Of a stretch of DNA of 64,000 bases, positions 25,110 to 34,565 are shown in pieces. The position numbers and the translations under genes were made by a program. Under the pieces are notes generated by a model, which was not told where the DNA came from, did no database searches, and was given only the letters and a program-made list of their open reading frames with translations. Each line of letters begins with the position of its first letter. Positions within the stretch are counted from its first letter, which is position 1. Origin of the DNA: Proteiniphilum sp. UBA5384 (GTDB taxonomy: Bacteria; Bacteroidota; Bacteroidia; Bacteroidales; Dysgonomonadaceae); assembly GCF_002410825.1 (NCBI RefSeq), contig NZ_DHOS01000001.1, positions 112,574-176,573 of the forward strand, given 5' to 3'.

Positions 25110-25919
25110 TTATCCTCGTCTTGAGAGTGCCGATATTTTTTGTCCGATCTGTATGAAAGGTCTGAATTTCTTTTCGAATGACGTTAACTTCTTATAGGCA
25201 ATTATAGGATGTGGAAAATTGCAATCATAAAGTGCTTTATGTTTACTGTAAACATACTCATATATTTTTAATTGTGTCTGCTGGCTATTAAAAACATTAT
25301 CTCCCATGGAATTCTCCTTTCTTCTATAATAAAAGCCGGTATAATTTATTCTATATGCATTTTTATTCAATGTATATAATAAGTTGATCCAGAACTCCCA
25401 ATCCTCCCAACCTTGTTTCATATTTTCATCATAGCCACCTATTTGGCTCCAGTCATCCTTTAAAAAAATTCCCGAACAAAATATGTGATTGGAGCATAAA
25501 AGATATCTTTTATCAAAAGCAGGCAATTTCCATTTTCCTGTATGTTTATCAAAAAAAACAGCTTGGCAATATACTACTCCGATATCCTGTCTCGAATGGA
25601 ATACCTTTATTGCTAATAATATGTAATCCGGTCCTATCTTATCATCACAATCGAGAGGAAGAATAAATTTACCGGTAGCTTTTGCTATTCCATAATTCCT
25701 GGCATTGCTTAATCCTCCATTTTCTTTTTTTAGATATATGAAACGAGAGTCTCTGTTTTGCCATTTTAAAGCAATCTCTTCTGTATTATCGGGGCTCCCA
25801 TCATTTACCATTATACATTCCCAATTCGCATATGTTTGATCCAATACCGATTGAAGGCACTCGTCCATGTATTCTGCTTGATTGTAACAAGGAACTATTA
25901 TAGATATTAATTCATTCAT
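25110..25919 (-). CDS. Family 2 glycosyltransferase
   Basis: The 269-residue protein is a clear GT-A enzyme: ISIIVPCYNQAEYMDECLQSVLDQ at the start (two motifs within), VNDGSPDNT, NGGLSNARNYG and donor-binding LPLDCDDKIGPDYI, then WEDWEFWINLL as the acceptor-side acidic motif. Single domain, no membrane segment. It probably adds one sugar of the repeat unit. Confidence 0.9.
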   Translation of the reverse strand: MNELISIIVPCYNQAEYMDECLQSVLDQTYANWECIMVNDGSPDNTEEIALKWQNRDSRFIYLKKENGGLSNARNYGIAKATGKFILPLDCDDKIGPDYILLAIKVFHSRQDIGVVYCQAVFFDKHTGKWKLPAFDKRYLLCSNHIFCSGIFLKDDWSQIGGYDENMKQGWEDWEFWINLLYTLNKNAYRINYTGFYYRRKENSMGDNVFNSQQTQLKIYEYVYSKHKALYDCNFPHPIIAYKKLTSFEKKFRPFIQIGQKISALSRRG

Positions 25920-25921
25920 AA

Positions 25922-26722
25922 TTAATGGAATCCTAATATTTTTCTAATTTTATATAGCCTTAATGCTAAATGCCGTTTTAATTTCACCGAGGAGTTCAAA
26001 TTAAACGAAAATTCATCTTTTAAAACCAAAGATTTTTCGTGAGAAATTAAATTCTTATATTTTTTCGAAGAACTAATCCCATCTAAATAAAAGTTTGCAG
26101 CTATAATTTCCGAATTTTTATATGTAAATTCATATTTACAGATAGCTAATAGAAACCATTTCCAGTCAGACACGATCTTGAGATTTTCATCATACATCCC
26201 TATGTGGCTGAATAACTCCCGTTTAATTAACGTGGCAGGATGAGGAAGCGTCTCATATGTAAAATAGTTGAATGATAATTCCTTGGGATAAGTTTTTATA
26301 AAAGACTTGTCATTGGATGCAATAATATTTAAATTATTATATATAATATCATATTTATTGTCGTTCTCCCTAACAATCCTGTCAATTATATCCTGTTCAA
26401 AAAAATCATCGCCACTGTTTAAAAACATTATATAATCGGTCTTTGATTTTACAATACCTTTGTTCATTGCATTATAAATTCCTTTGTCGGGTTCACTTAT
26501 CCAAAACGAGATTTTGTCCTGATATTTTTTTATTATGTCTACTGTCCCGTCAGTGCTGCCTCCATCAATAATAATGTATTGTTTGTTGTTATAAGTTTGA
26601 TCTATAACGCTTTGTATTGTTTTTTCTATGCCTGTGACATTATTATAAACTACAGTTATAACAGCAATCGAAGGGTCAACTTGCATTAGCTTTGACTGTT
26701 CTTTATTTATTCCATATTCCAT
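25922..26722 (-). CDS. Family 2 glycosyltransferase
   Basis: The 266-residue protein carries AVITVVYNNVTGIEKT, IIDGGSTDGT, SEPDKGIYNAMNKG and FLNSGDDFFEQ, a typical set for GT2 enzymes like those adding the second sugar of lipid-linked repeats. Its start overlaps the flippase gene by 20 bp; ATG 26686 is an alternative. Spacing of 2 bp to the next gene suggests coupled translation. Confidence 0.88.
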   Translation of the reverse strand: MEYGINKEQSKLMQVDPSIAVITVVYNNVTGIEKTIQSVIDQTYNNKQYIIIDGGSTDGTVDIIKKYQDKISFWISEPDKGIYNAMNKGIVKSKTDYIMFLNSGDDFFEQDIIDRIVRENDNKYDIIYNNLNIIASNDKSFIKTYPKELSFNYFTYETLPHPATLIKRELFSHIGMYDENLKIVSDWKWFLLAICKYEFTYKNSEIIAANFYLDGISSSKKYKNLISHEKSLVLKDEFSFNLNSSVKLKRHLALRLYKIRKILGFH

Positions 26723-28055
26723 TTGCTTTACCAGAATATAATTTTTTACATTGAATGGGCATTAATATGGAGGTTGGTAACAAACTCAATGAAGAGGCTA
26801 TTACTACTCCTGTTACTCCAAACATTTTACCTGCAATTATGGCGACAGGTATATATAATATAGCTACGATAACTGTTGTGTATAATTGTAGCTTTATCTT
26901 ACCAATTCCGTTTATAAAATAAATAAAAGTGTTACTCCAATTAAAAAGTAATATATATATAGCGACAGCAATTGACAAGGAGAGAGGAATGATTACTTTA
27001 TCTCCTACCCATAATTTATAGAAAATATTAGAAAACAGTATCATTATAAAGGTAATAGGTATAGATAGGAGATAAATCCGAATTAATTTTTTCAGAGAAA
27101 TGAAAATCCAATCAAGATCTTTCTTGATATACGCATCTGTGGCTGCTGTCCAGAAAGGTGTGATAATAATAATATATATCATTGATAATACGTTGAAATA
27201 TTTATACGCAATATTGTATTGGGTTACACTTTCTCCGCCAAACAATTGAGTTAAGATAATATTAGTGGACGAATAGACTACAATACAAACAGCCAATTGA
27301 ATGATGAAAAATTGGACACCTAGTCCCATAAGTGTTTTAGTATATTTGAAATCCACAAAAGAGAAGGTAGGTCTCAAATAAGAATATTTTCCATAGAACA
27401 GTACAAAATAAGCCAAAACAAAAACTAATAAAGGCGAAGCGGAAAATGTGATTGCCACACCAGAGAGTGATCCAGGCCGGCTCGTTTTTGTAAAAATATA
27501 TATGATTATTAAAGACAATAAATTACCCAAAACATTCAGTAAATCATTATATGCCGGTTGTTGATTTGCAATGAGTATAGTACCTACTGTTTTAAATACA
27601 AATTGTAAACAGAAAAAAGCAAATACGATCAAGACTAAATTATTTAATGTTTCCCTCTGCGAAATATCCGTATTTAATATCTTATCCCAGTACAGGAATT
27701 TATTGGCAATAAAAAAAAGGATAAAAAATACAAACATTATTATGGATAAAAGAATAAAAGCCGTACTTACGTATTTACGAGCCAGTAAATAATCCTTTTC
27801 TGCCAATGATTCTGCAAGTTTATTTCGTAACCCGTTGGATAATCCTATGTCAAAAAAATTTATCCATATTAGTAGAGAACTTAATGTAAGCCAAATACCA
27901 TATTCATTTACATCCAAATAATCAATAGTAAGAGGTACTAACAAAAAAGATATAATTATACTGATTCCTTTTAACGAAAAAGAAAATAAGATGTTTTTAC
28001 GAGCAACCGCAGTCCGATTGTCTATATTTTTGAATAATCTATTTAATATTGTCAT
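26703..28055 (-). CDS. wzx: Wzx-type oligosaccharide flippase
   Basis: The 450-residue protein has about twelve to fourteen transmembrane helices and the Polysacc_synt/MOP superfamily pattern, with N-terminal KNILFSFSLKGISIIISFLLVPL and GIWLTLSSLLIWINFFDIGLSNGLRNKL. It moves lipid-linked repeat units across the inner membrane. It is the only flippase in the cluster and lies upstream of the glycosyltransferases. Confidence 0.9.
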   Translation of the reverse strand: MTILNRLFKNIDNRTAVARKNILFSFSLKGISIIISFLLVPLTIDYLDVNEYGIWLTLSSLLIWINFFDIGLSNGLRNKLAESLAEKDYLLARKYVSTAFILLSIIMFVFFILFFIANKFLYWDKILNTDISQRETLNNLVLIVFAFFCLQFVFKTVGTILIANQQPAYNDLLNVLGNLLSLIIIYIFTKTSRPGSLSGVAITFSASPLLVFVLAYFVLFYGKYSYLRPTFSFVDFKYTKTLMGLGVQFFIIQLAVCIVVYSSTNIILTQLFGGESVTQYNIAYKYFNVLSMIYIIIITPFWTAATDAYIKKDLDWIFISLKKLIRIYLLSIPITFIMILFSNIFYKLWVGDKVIIPLSLSIAVAIYILLFNWSNTFIYFINGIGKIKLQLYTTVIVAILYIPVAIIAGKMFGVTGVVIASSLSLLPTSILMPIQCKKLYSGKANGIWNK

Positions 28056-28138
28056 TCAATTAATGATGGATTTTAAATGCACTGCGTGATTACCTTTTTG
28101 ATGTAGTAGTTCGGATTTATATAAAAAATAATACAATG

Positions 28139-29263
28139 TTATCTTTTATATTTTACATTCTGAGTTAGATCATAGATTAATGGATTGACCAATATCCATC
28201 CAATACCGGATACAAATCCTAAAAAGATAAAAATAATAATGATCATACTACGTTTAGGCGCACTTTTCTGAACCGGTATGGCTACCGGTTCAATAACTGT
28301 AAGTACCGGCTTTGTTTCTTTTACTGCTATCTTAGCCTGTTCTAATTGCTTAGCTAATTCGTTGTATATTGTGAGAGCGATATCATACTCACTTTTGAGT
28401 TGTTGTTCAGAAGCACGGGACGAAGCAGTCGTAAGCTTACGGTTGGCATCTTGAAACGAGGCTAATTTTTCCTGCTTTTCTAAGAAATCAATCCGGGCGT
28501 CATTGAAACTTTGTTGAACAAAAGCAAGATTATCCTCTGCTTTTTCTGATTTAAATGAAGCGACATACTTTTCGAGTGTCTTACGTATTTGATCGGTCAG
28601 TCGTGCTGAGGATTCTGCTTCCGGAAAGGAATAGCTGATGGTGATATAGCCCTCTTTTTGGTTATGCATCAGTTGTAAAGACTTCTGAATAGCCTTATAA
28701 ACCTGTGCTTCTTTTTTGCTGAGAACGGGAAACGAAACACTGTCTGACGAAACGTCGTCCTGTTCGTGGCTATCATCTCGCCCGCCAAATACTCCCGGTA
28801 ATCCGATAGTATACTTTTTGATGGTTTCTATAAGATTGAACGGGCGATATTGACTATTTGTATAATAATCGTACAGGTTGATTTCTTTTCCTTCGGATTT
28901 CTTTACCTTAATGGATGTTTGCATAATTTCCCGGGTAAAGGGCACACTTTTCATTATAAGTGGATAGACTGACGGAGAAAGAACTTCTTCCATACCTAAA
29001 GAACCGATATTCATTCCCATCATAGCGGCAATGCCACCCAGATTACCCAAAGACCTCTCTTTCCCACTTTGCGGTACAACAGTGCAATAGGCAGTATATT
29101 TCACAGGAGAAAAGAGTGCGATAAATAACCCAATTAAGAGAAAAATTCCTGTTACCTTCAATATAAAGCGGCGTTTCAACCATGACTGACGAATAAGATC
29201 AGCAAGGTTGATTTCATTAGTCGTTTCTGGTGGAATTTTATTTTCGTGTATGTCTTGTGTCAT
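28139..29263 (-). CDS. wzz: Wzz-type chain-length determinant protein
   Basis: The protein of about 374 residues has two membrane helices (near residues 35-55 and near the end) around a periplasmic domain with a long coiled coil (AEDNLAFVQQSFNDARIDFLEKQEKLASFQ and later), and the proline-rich motif PVAIPVQKSAPKRS just before the second helix. This is the Wzz layout; no C-terminal tyrosine kinase is fused. I chose ATG 29263; the open frame runs to 29419 antisense to the wza gene end. Confidence 0.9.
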   Translation of the reverse strand: MTQDIHENKIPPETTNEINLADLIRQSWLKRRFILKVTGIFLLIGLFIALFSPVKYTAYCTVVPQSGKERSLGNLGGIAAMMGMNIGSLGMEEVLSPSVYPLIMKSVPFTREIMQTSIKVKKSEGKEINLYDYYTNSQYRPFNLIETIKKYTIGLPGVFGGRDDSHEQDDVSSDSVSFPVLSKKEAQVYKAIQKSLQLMHNQKEGYITISYSFPEAESSARLTDQIRKTLEKYVASFKSEKAEDNLAFVQQSFNDARIDFLEKQEKLASFQDANRKLTTASSRASEQQLKSEYDIALTIYNELAKQLEQAKIAVKETKPVLTVIEPVAIPVQKSAPKRSMIIIIFIFLGFVSGIGWILVNPLIYDLTQNVKYKR

Positions 29264-29280
29264 GAATCCACTTTGTTTGA

Positions 29281-31650
29281 TTATTTGACTAGATTGCTGA
29301 TAAGTACGGCAATAGATACAATGGAGGTGGAGATGCCCAATATGCCTTGCAGTGACATAGGAGCTTTCTCGGGACGTTCGGGTACTACGATTTCGCAGCC
29401 GGGTTCGATTCTGGCCCAACGGCCAGTGGCGACCTGTCCGTTGGCATAAATCACAAACGGCTTGCTCTTCATTGCAAGGCGTGAGTATCCTCCCGCTTGT
29501 TGTATATACCCTCCCAGTTTCATGTTTTTTTGGAAAGTGACAGTATTGGGATACATAACCCCTCCGGAGATATTTACCGTATTATTGAATTGTGGAATGG
29601 TCAATACATCCCCTTCCCTTAGAATAATATCATCCTGGCCTCCCGGATTTTTCATCGCTTTGTCCAGGTCAATACCTACATACTGCTCTGTGAGGTCGAG
29701 GCTGTCGATAAGTTTTGACTCTGTCTCCATTCGCGCACGCGTTTTCAATGCTCTACGGGTTCTTTCTATCTCATCAGGAGTGAGCTTACGCAATAGCCTG
29801 GCTCCTTTGGGATAAGCATATTCAGTCAATCCTCCCGCTCTTTCCACTAATTCCGAAATTCGTTCATTCCGCGTCTTTTTTGCATAACGCCCGCTAAAGA
29901 GTATCTCTCCTTCTATCGTGACATTCCTCTGGGGCTCATAACCGGGTGAGCGGCGTACCACAATCTCATCGAATGGCTGTAAAGTAAAAGTGGGATCACT
30001 CGAAACGATGATACCTTCCTGTAATGTAAAGGTATAGACTTCACTCATAGTAGGTGGAATGGTCATGCTGGAGGGATCTTTGATACGTCGATAAACATCA
30101 ACACGGGCAGTAGAGGCATCCTGGGAGAGTCCTCCTGCCTGCAAGATCACATCTTCTATTCGCATATTCAACGCAAATGGGTAACTGCCCCGATGACGAA
30201 CTGCGCCATCAATATATACTGTTATGCTGTCTTCGAGCGAGAAGATGGACGGGATATGAAGTCGGTCGTTCTTGCGCAAAGGGATATCGGCTATCCGGTT
30301 ATCAAGGAGTGCACTGAGATTGAATGACTCGATGGCTTGTCGCAGGTCTTCCCTTTCACGATAGAGAAGAGCCCGTTGCAGGTAGGCATCGCCGGTGGGG
30401 CCTAAAGCAATATTCACAAGGTCGCGTACGGTTTTGATACGGTCTCCCAGAGCATATTTTCCTGGGCGTTCTACTGCTCCTGTAATTTCTACCATATTGG
30501 AGAATTTCTCTAATACATTCCCCACTATGATCTGGTCACCGTCCTTCAGGTTGAAGGTGGCATATTCCGGCTGATTGAGGGTGAATGCTTCCATTTCGTT
30601 GCTTCCTTTCCTCTGGAGTGACACATTGCTTCGGTAGGCATTGCCGCTAAACCCCCCGGCAAAGCGAAGCAGGTCTTCCAGCGTTTCGTCTTCACGCATC
30701 TCATACCACATCGGCCGCCTTATTTCTCCGGTAATCTGGACTAATAAACTGTACGGCTCTACCATTACAATATCCCCGTCGTGCAGGCTGATGTCATCGA
30801 TGCTGTTGCCCTTCATCAGATATTCATACAAGTCGACCGTGGCTACGTTCCTTCCACCACGAAAAATGCGTATATTACGCAAACTCCCCAATTGGGAGGG
30901 ACCCCGCGCTACATAGAGCGCATGGAATGCCGATGAGAAGGAGGATAGGTCATAGGTGCCCGGGGCGACTACTTCTCCCATTACATGTACTTTGATGGTT
31001 CGCAGGTTCCCTACAGAAATAGCAAGGAAAGTGCCCGGCGTGGGCGAGTCGAGATCAGAATAAATGGTAGAGAACTGGGTACGTATTTTCGATTCAGCCT
31101 GCTGTATATTAAGGCTGTTCAGCATAATCCTTCCGACACCGGGTACAGTGATATAGCCGTCGGGAGTGATGATGTATTTCAGGTTTAATTCGGAATTACC
31201 CCAGACGTCGATGATAACTTCATCCCCGGGTCCTAATACATAATTGGCCGGGGTGGGCATATTGGTATTTGGGACAAAGCTGAGGTTTCTTGCAGAGAAT
31301 AAATTTTGCCCGTAAATGCGGTCTTCCTGTGGGAGGCGGTCGGCTTCCGGAATCACGAGAGGTATCTCAGCTGAATCGCGAAGTACCGACCTTGGTGAGT
31401 TGATATCGGACATTGTGTCGAAGTCAGATGTATCCTGGTTTTCTTCATATTGGGCCCGGATACGTTGCAACTGGGATATGGTCACCCCTTTACTGTTCAG
31501 GTCCAACAGGATCTCTTCCTGTGACATATTCGAGTTTTGGTATTTTTTTAACTCTTGAATCACTTGTTGGTCGCTCATCTGTGCAGATAAGGCTCCGGCC
31601 AGCAAGAACAGCAAGGTTAACAGGCCAATAAATTTAGACTCTCTATGCAT
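29281..31650 (-). CDS. wza: Wza-like polysaccharide export outer-membrane protein
   Basis: The 789-residue protein has a signal peptide (cleavage near LSAQ), a low-complexity helical region, the polysaccharide-export domain with NYVLGPGDEVIIDVWG and a series of SLBB domains (for example MGEVVAPGTYDLS, ITGAVERPGKYALG, IDGAVRHRGSYP, IEGEILFSGRYAKK), and a hydrophobic C-terminus. It is about twice as long as enteric Wza, as usual in Bacteroidales. It forms the outer-membrane channel with Wzz. First gene of the main polysaccharide operon. Confidence 0.9.
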   Translation of the reverse strand: MHRESKFIGLLTLLFLLAGALSAQMSDQQVIQELKKYQNSNMSQEEILLDLNSKGVTISQLQRIRAQYEENQDTSDFDTMSDINSPRSVLRDSAEIPLVIPEADRLPQEDRIYGQNLFSARNLSFVPNTNMPTPANYVLGPGDEVIIDVWGNSELNLKYIITPDGYITVPGVGRIMLNSLNIQQAESKIRTQFSTIYSDLDSPTPGTFLAISVGNLRTIKVHVMGEVVAPGTYDLSSFSSAFHALYVARGPSQLGSLRNIRIFRGGRNVATVDLYEYLMKGNSIDDISLHDGDIVMVEPYSLLVQITGEIRRPMWYEMREDETLEDLLRFAGGFSGNAYRSNVSLQRKGSNEMEAFTLNQPEYATFNLKDGDQIIVGNVLEKFSNMVEITGAVERPGKYALGDRIKTVRDLVNIALGPTGDAYLQRALLYREREDLRQAIESFNLSALLDNRIADIPLRKNDRLHIPSIFSLEDSITVYIDGAVRHRGSYPFALNMRIEDVILQAGGLSQDASTARVDVYRRIKDPSSMTIPPTMSEVYTFTLQEGIIVSSDPTFTLQPFDEIVVRRSPGYEPQRNVTIEGEILFSGRYAKKTRNERISELVERAGGLTEYAYPKGARLLRKLTPDEIERTRRALKTRARMETESKLIDSLDLTEQYVGIDLDKAMKNPGGQDDIILREGDVLTIPQFNNTVNISGGVMYPNTVTFQKNMKLGGYIQQAGGYSRLAMKSKPFVIYANGQVATGRWARIEPGCEIVVPERPEKAPMSLQGILGISTSIVSIAVLISNLVK

Positions 31651-31701
31651 AGCAGTTTTAGTTTTTTCGTTATAGCCGATGATTGGTCATTCGACCGGTA
31701 A

Positions 31702-31732
31702 CAAAAATAGTGGTAATTTTGATAACAGGCAA
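31702..31732 (-). promoter_or_regulatory. Promoter of the wza polysaccharide operon
   Basis: On the minus strand TTG (31732-31730) and TATTTTTG (31709-31702) form a -33/-7 pair with the 23-bp start-to-start distance seen at several other genes here. It lies about 50 bp upstream of the wza ATG, so the operon need not depend on the upstream HAD gene. Confidence 0.65.
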
Positions 31733-31749
31733 TAAAAGAACTGTTATTT

Positions 31750-32193
31750 TCAGCGTATGCCAATGGCTCTCAGCCATCTCGGCTTTTTTGCCTTTGTTTG
31801 TTGCAGAGTGAGTTGTCCGGCCATCAGTGGAAGGGCATTGATGCCTGCCTCAGTGGCCTTGACCGCATTATAGATTACACCCCAATCCGGTAATCCTCCG
31901 AGGTTGCGATCGTCGATATACAAATCGGCATTCAACTTGCGTGCCACATTTTCTTTCATCTCTTTATTTTCACCACGGTAATTTTCATTTTCCGCATAGA
32001 AGTAGAGACCACGCTCTGCGCAGTAATCGACGGCATCCTGCAGGAGTTGTCCCCGTCGCACTGTCCACAGGATTAGTTTGTGTCCATCTTTTTGTATCTG
32101 CTGAAGAGTCTCGATAGCAAAAGGAATGGGTTTGCCAATCTTTGGGTAGGCATGTTCTACGATGGTTCCGTCGAAATCAATGGCTATAATCAT
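31750..32193 (-). CDS. Small HAD-family phosphatase (BT0820-like)
   Basis: The 147-residue protein has the HAD motif 1 DFDGTIVEHAYP near its start, WTVRRG as motif 2 region, and YIDDRNLGG near residue 115 as motif 4. There is no cap domain; the family of small HADs includes Bacteroides BT0820. The gene is just upstream of the wza operon, in the same direction; a link to polysaccharide synthesis is possible but unproven. Substrate unknown. Confidence 0.85.
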   Translation of the reverse strand: MIIAIDFDGTIVEHAYPKIGKPIPFAIETLQQIQKDGHKLILWTVRRGQLLQDAVDYCAERGLYFYAENENYRGENKEMKENVARKLNADLYIDDRNLGGLPDWGVIYNAVKATEAGINALPLMAGQLTLQQTKAKKPRWLRAIGIR

Positions 32194-32220
32194 AATTCAG
32201 TATGGATTGCTTTAAGAGTA

Positions 32221-32228
32221 CAAAGGTA
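32221..32228 (-). promoter_or_regulatory. -7 element of the HAD gene
   Basis: On the minus strand TACCTTTG matches TAnnTTTG and is 28 bp before the ATG at 32193. No -33 TTG is at the usual distance. Confidence 0.5.
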
Positions 32229-32373
32229 CGAAAAAAGAGTGAATCTTGTTTTCGAAATGAATACTCTTCTGTTTATAAGCAAAGAATAATGTGAAAAGAG
32301 GAATATTATGCTAAATTTGCACTTCGAAATGATAGATATTACATCCTAATAACGACGATTGTTTATTCACAGT

Positions 32374-33825
32374 ATGTACAAAATATTTCCTTTACTGATC
32401 TTGTTTTTAACCGGAACAATGAGTCTCTTTTCGTCAGCTCCGCCGGCAACGGAAGTGAGAGGGGTCTGGCTGACCACTAATTACGGATTGGACTGGCCGC
32501 GCAACCGTACCAATATAGAAATGCAAAAAAAAGAGCTAATCGAAATACTGGATAAGCTGAAAAAATATAATTTCAATACGGTGTTGTTTCAGGTGAGAGG
32601 TAGGGGAGAAGTGTTTTATAACTCGAAGATAGAGCCGATGTCGACTCTTGTTGCACCTGTGGGACCCGGGGGGGCGGCCTTTGACCCATTGGCATTTGTT
32701 ATAGAGGAATGTCATAAGCGGGGATTAGTCTGTCATGCATGGATAGTCACTTACCCTTTAGGAACCGATCGCCATGTGAAGAGTTTAGGAAGCCGGTCGT
32801 TGATTAAAAAGAATCCGTCCATTACCAAACAGTTTAAAAAGGAATGGTTTCTTGACCCCGGAAATCCACGCACTGACGATTACTTGCTCTCAATCGTGAA
32901 AGAGATTGTGACGGGTTATGATATAGATGGAATCCATTTTGATTATATCCGTTATCCGGATAACAGGGGACGTTTCCCTGATGACGGAATGTATCGGCTA
33001 TATGGTAAGGGAAAATCGCGTGATGAATGGCGAAGGGATAATATCACCCGTTTTGTAGTGAAAGTATATGATTGGGTGAAAGCTGAGAAACCATGGGTGC
33101 AGGTGAGCAGTTCTCCGTTGGGGAGATACCGTTCGCTGGGTGGTCATGGCGCGGGATGGACTGCGTTGGAGACGGTTTCACAGGATGCCGGTAAATGGAT
33201 GATGATGGGTAAGCATGATGCGATTTACCCGATGATGTATTATAAAGAAGGGCTCTTTTATCCTTTCGTTGACGATTGGCTGAAGCACAGTAACGGTCGG
33301 ATCATCGTACCGGGATTGGGCGCGTATCAGATGATAGAACTGGGTTGGTCGTGCCGGGATATATTGAATCAGGTGGATTATACCCGTAAGGGAGATACGT
33401 ATGGGCAGGCTTATTTTCGTACAGATAATGTGCTTTCCGATACAAAAGGAATTCTTAATGAGTTGAAGGAATACTATCGATATCCGGCCAAGCTTCCCCC
33501 AATGACATGGCTAAGTGATTCTATTCCTGAAGGTCCGTTTGATTTGCGTGCAGAAAAAAATGAAGAGGGGGTATTTGAACTTTCATGGCAGGCTAATATC
33601 CGGGAAAGGATGACTTATAATGTTTACCGGAGTGAAATAGATACACTGCACACTGACAGGGCTGAGGAACTGATAGCGGTGGGATTGCATGAGACTGTGT
33701 ATCATTGCCTGCCGGAGGAGAATGATAAGGCTTATTATTACTATATTACTACCTCGGATGCCTATTTTAATGAGAGTAGCCCGTGTATTCCGGCATTTTT
33801 CTTCCACTCGGAGATGGAGAAATGA
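32374..33825 (+). CDS. GHL10/DUF187-family glycoside hydrolase-like protein
   Basis: The 483-residue protein has a signal peptide, then a TIM-barrel-type domain (about 25-390) with EVRGVWLTTNYGLDWPRN and DIDGIHFDYIRYPD, hallmarks of the YngK/DUF187 (GHL10) family, and a C-terminal fibronectin-like domain (about 400-480). ATG 32374 is favoured over the TTG 15 bp upstream. A -7-like TAAATTTG lies at 32312-32319. These proteins are thought to cleave glycans, perhaps in the cell wall; the substrate is not known here. Confidence 0.85.
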   Translation: MYKIFPLLILFLTGTMSLFSSAPPATEVRGVWLTTNYGLDWPRNRTNIEMQKKELIEILDKLKKYNFNTVLFQVRGRGEVFYNSKIEPMSTLVAPVGPGGAAFDPLAFVIEECHKRGLVCHAWIVTYPLGTDRHVKSLGSRSLIKKNPSITKQFKKEWFLDPGNPRTDDYLLSIVKEIVTGYDIDGIHFDYIRYPDNRGRFPDDGMYRLYGKGKSRDEWRRDNITRFVVKVYDWVKAEKPWVQVSSSPLGRYRSLGGHGAGWTALETVSQDAGKWMMMGKHDAIYPMMYYKEGLFYPFVDDWLKHSNGRIIVPGLGAYQMIELGWSCRDILNQVDYTRKGDTYGQAYFRTDNVLSDTKGILNELKEYYRYPAKLPPMTWLSDSIPEGPFDLRAEKNEEGVFELSWQANIRERMTYNVYRSEIDTLHTDRAEELIAVGLHETVYHCLPEENDKAYYYYITTSDAYFNESSPCIPAFFFHSEMEK

Positions 33826-33949
33826 TATGCAATGAGAATAATGATCGACTGGCAGACAAGGAGAGTGAGAGTAGAATCTTGATTCTTGGCTCTTGACGCT
33901 TGATGCTAATTTTTAATTGAAATAACGAGGAAAAATCGAAAAAATAGAA

Positions 33950-33957
33950 TAATTTTG
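33950..33957 (+). promoter_or_regulatory. -7 element next to the Fur-family start codon
   Basis: TAATTTTG is a perfect -7 box only 6 bp before the annotated ATG at 33964. If used, the mRNA would be nearly leaderless, or translation would start at the next ATG (34009). Confidence 0.4.
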
Positions 33958-33963
33958 TAGCCT

Positions 33964-34491
33964 ATGGATACTGCTCAGAAATTGAAGCAACAGGTTAAAA
34001 ATGAATTTATGGAATATTTGACACTCCATAAGCATAGAAAAACACCCGAACGTTTTGCCATTCTCGATCATATCTACTCTGTAAGGGGGCATTTTGATAT
34101 GGATTCTCTTTACAATTCCATGATTGAAGAAAACTTCCGGGTGAGCCGTGCTACACTTTACAATACTATTCAATTGTTGTTGGATTGTGGATTGGTGGTG
34201 AAACATCAGTTTGGAGCGAACACGTCGAAATATGAACGGGCTTACGGCAATGAAAACCATGATCACCTTATCTGTACTACTTGTGGTGAGGTGCGTGAGA
34301 TGACGGGTGACCTGCTGACGCCGGCCCAACTGAAAAAAATCAGGAAATTCAGCGTGAGTTATTATAGTACCTATATTTATGGTACATGTAGCAAATGTAT
34401 CCACGCTAAGCGAATGGAATTGAGAAAACTGACGAGGAAAAATGAGGTAAAGCCGTTAAAAAGAGGTAGCGGCAAACAGAATAAGAAATAA
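33964..34491 (+). CDS. Fur-family metal- or peroxide-responsive repressor
   Basis: The 175-residue protein has an N-terminal winged helix (about 20-95, HRKTPERFAILDHIY and RATLYNTIQLLLDCGLV), followed by a dimerisation domain with the family signature HDHLICTTCGEVREM and a second CxxC (CSKC). The four Cys probably hold structural zinc. Basic C-terminal tail. I cannot tell Fur, Zur or PerR apart. Confidence 0.9.
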   Translation: MDTAQKLKQQVKNEFMEYLTLHKHRKTPERFAILDHIYSVRGHFDMDSLYNSMIEENFRVSRATLYNTIQLLLDCGLVVKHQFGANTSKYERAYGNENHDHLICTTCGEVREMTGDLLTPAQLKKIRKFSVSYYSTYIYGTCSKCIHAKRMELRKLTRKNEVKPLKRGSGKQNKK

Positions 34492-34565
34492 ATATATTCC
34501 GACTGTAAATTTGACAGGATATATTTTGGATAAAACAGCATAAATAGCTTAATGAATAATATAAA

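Noticed and set aside
32655..32672. Run of seven G in the GHL10 gene
   Set aside because: Gly-rich codons explain it and the gene is intact; no evidence for slippage.
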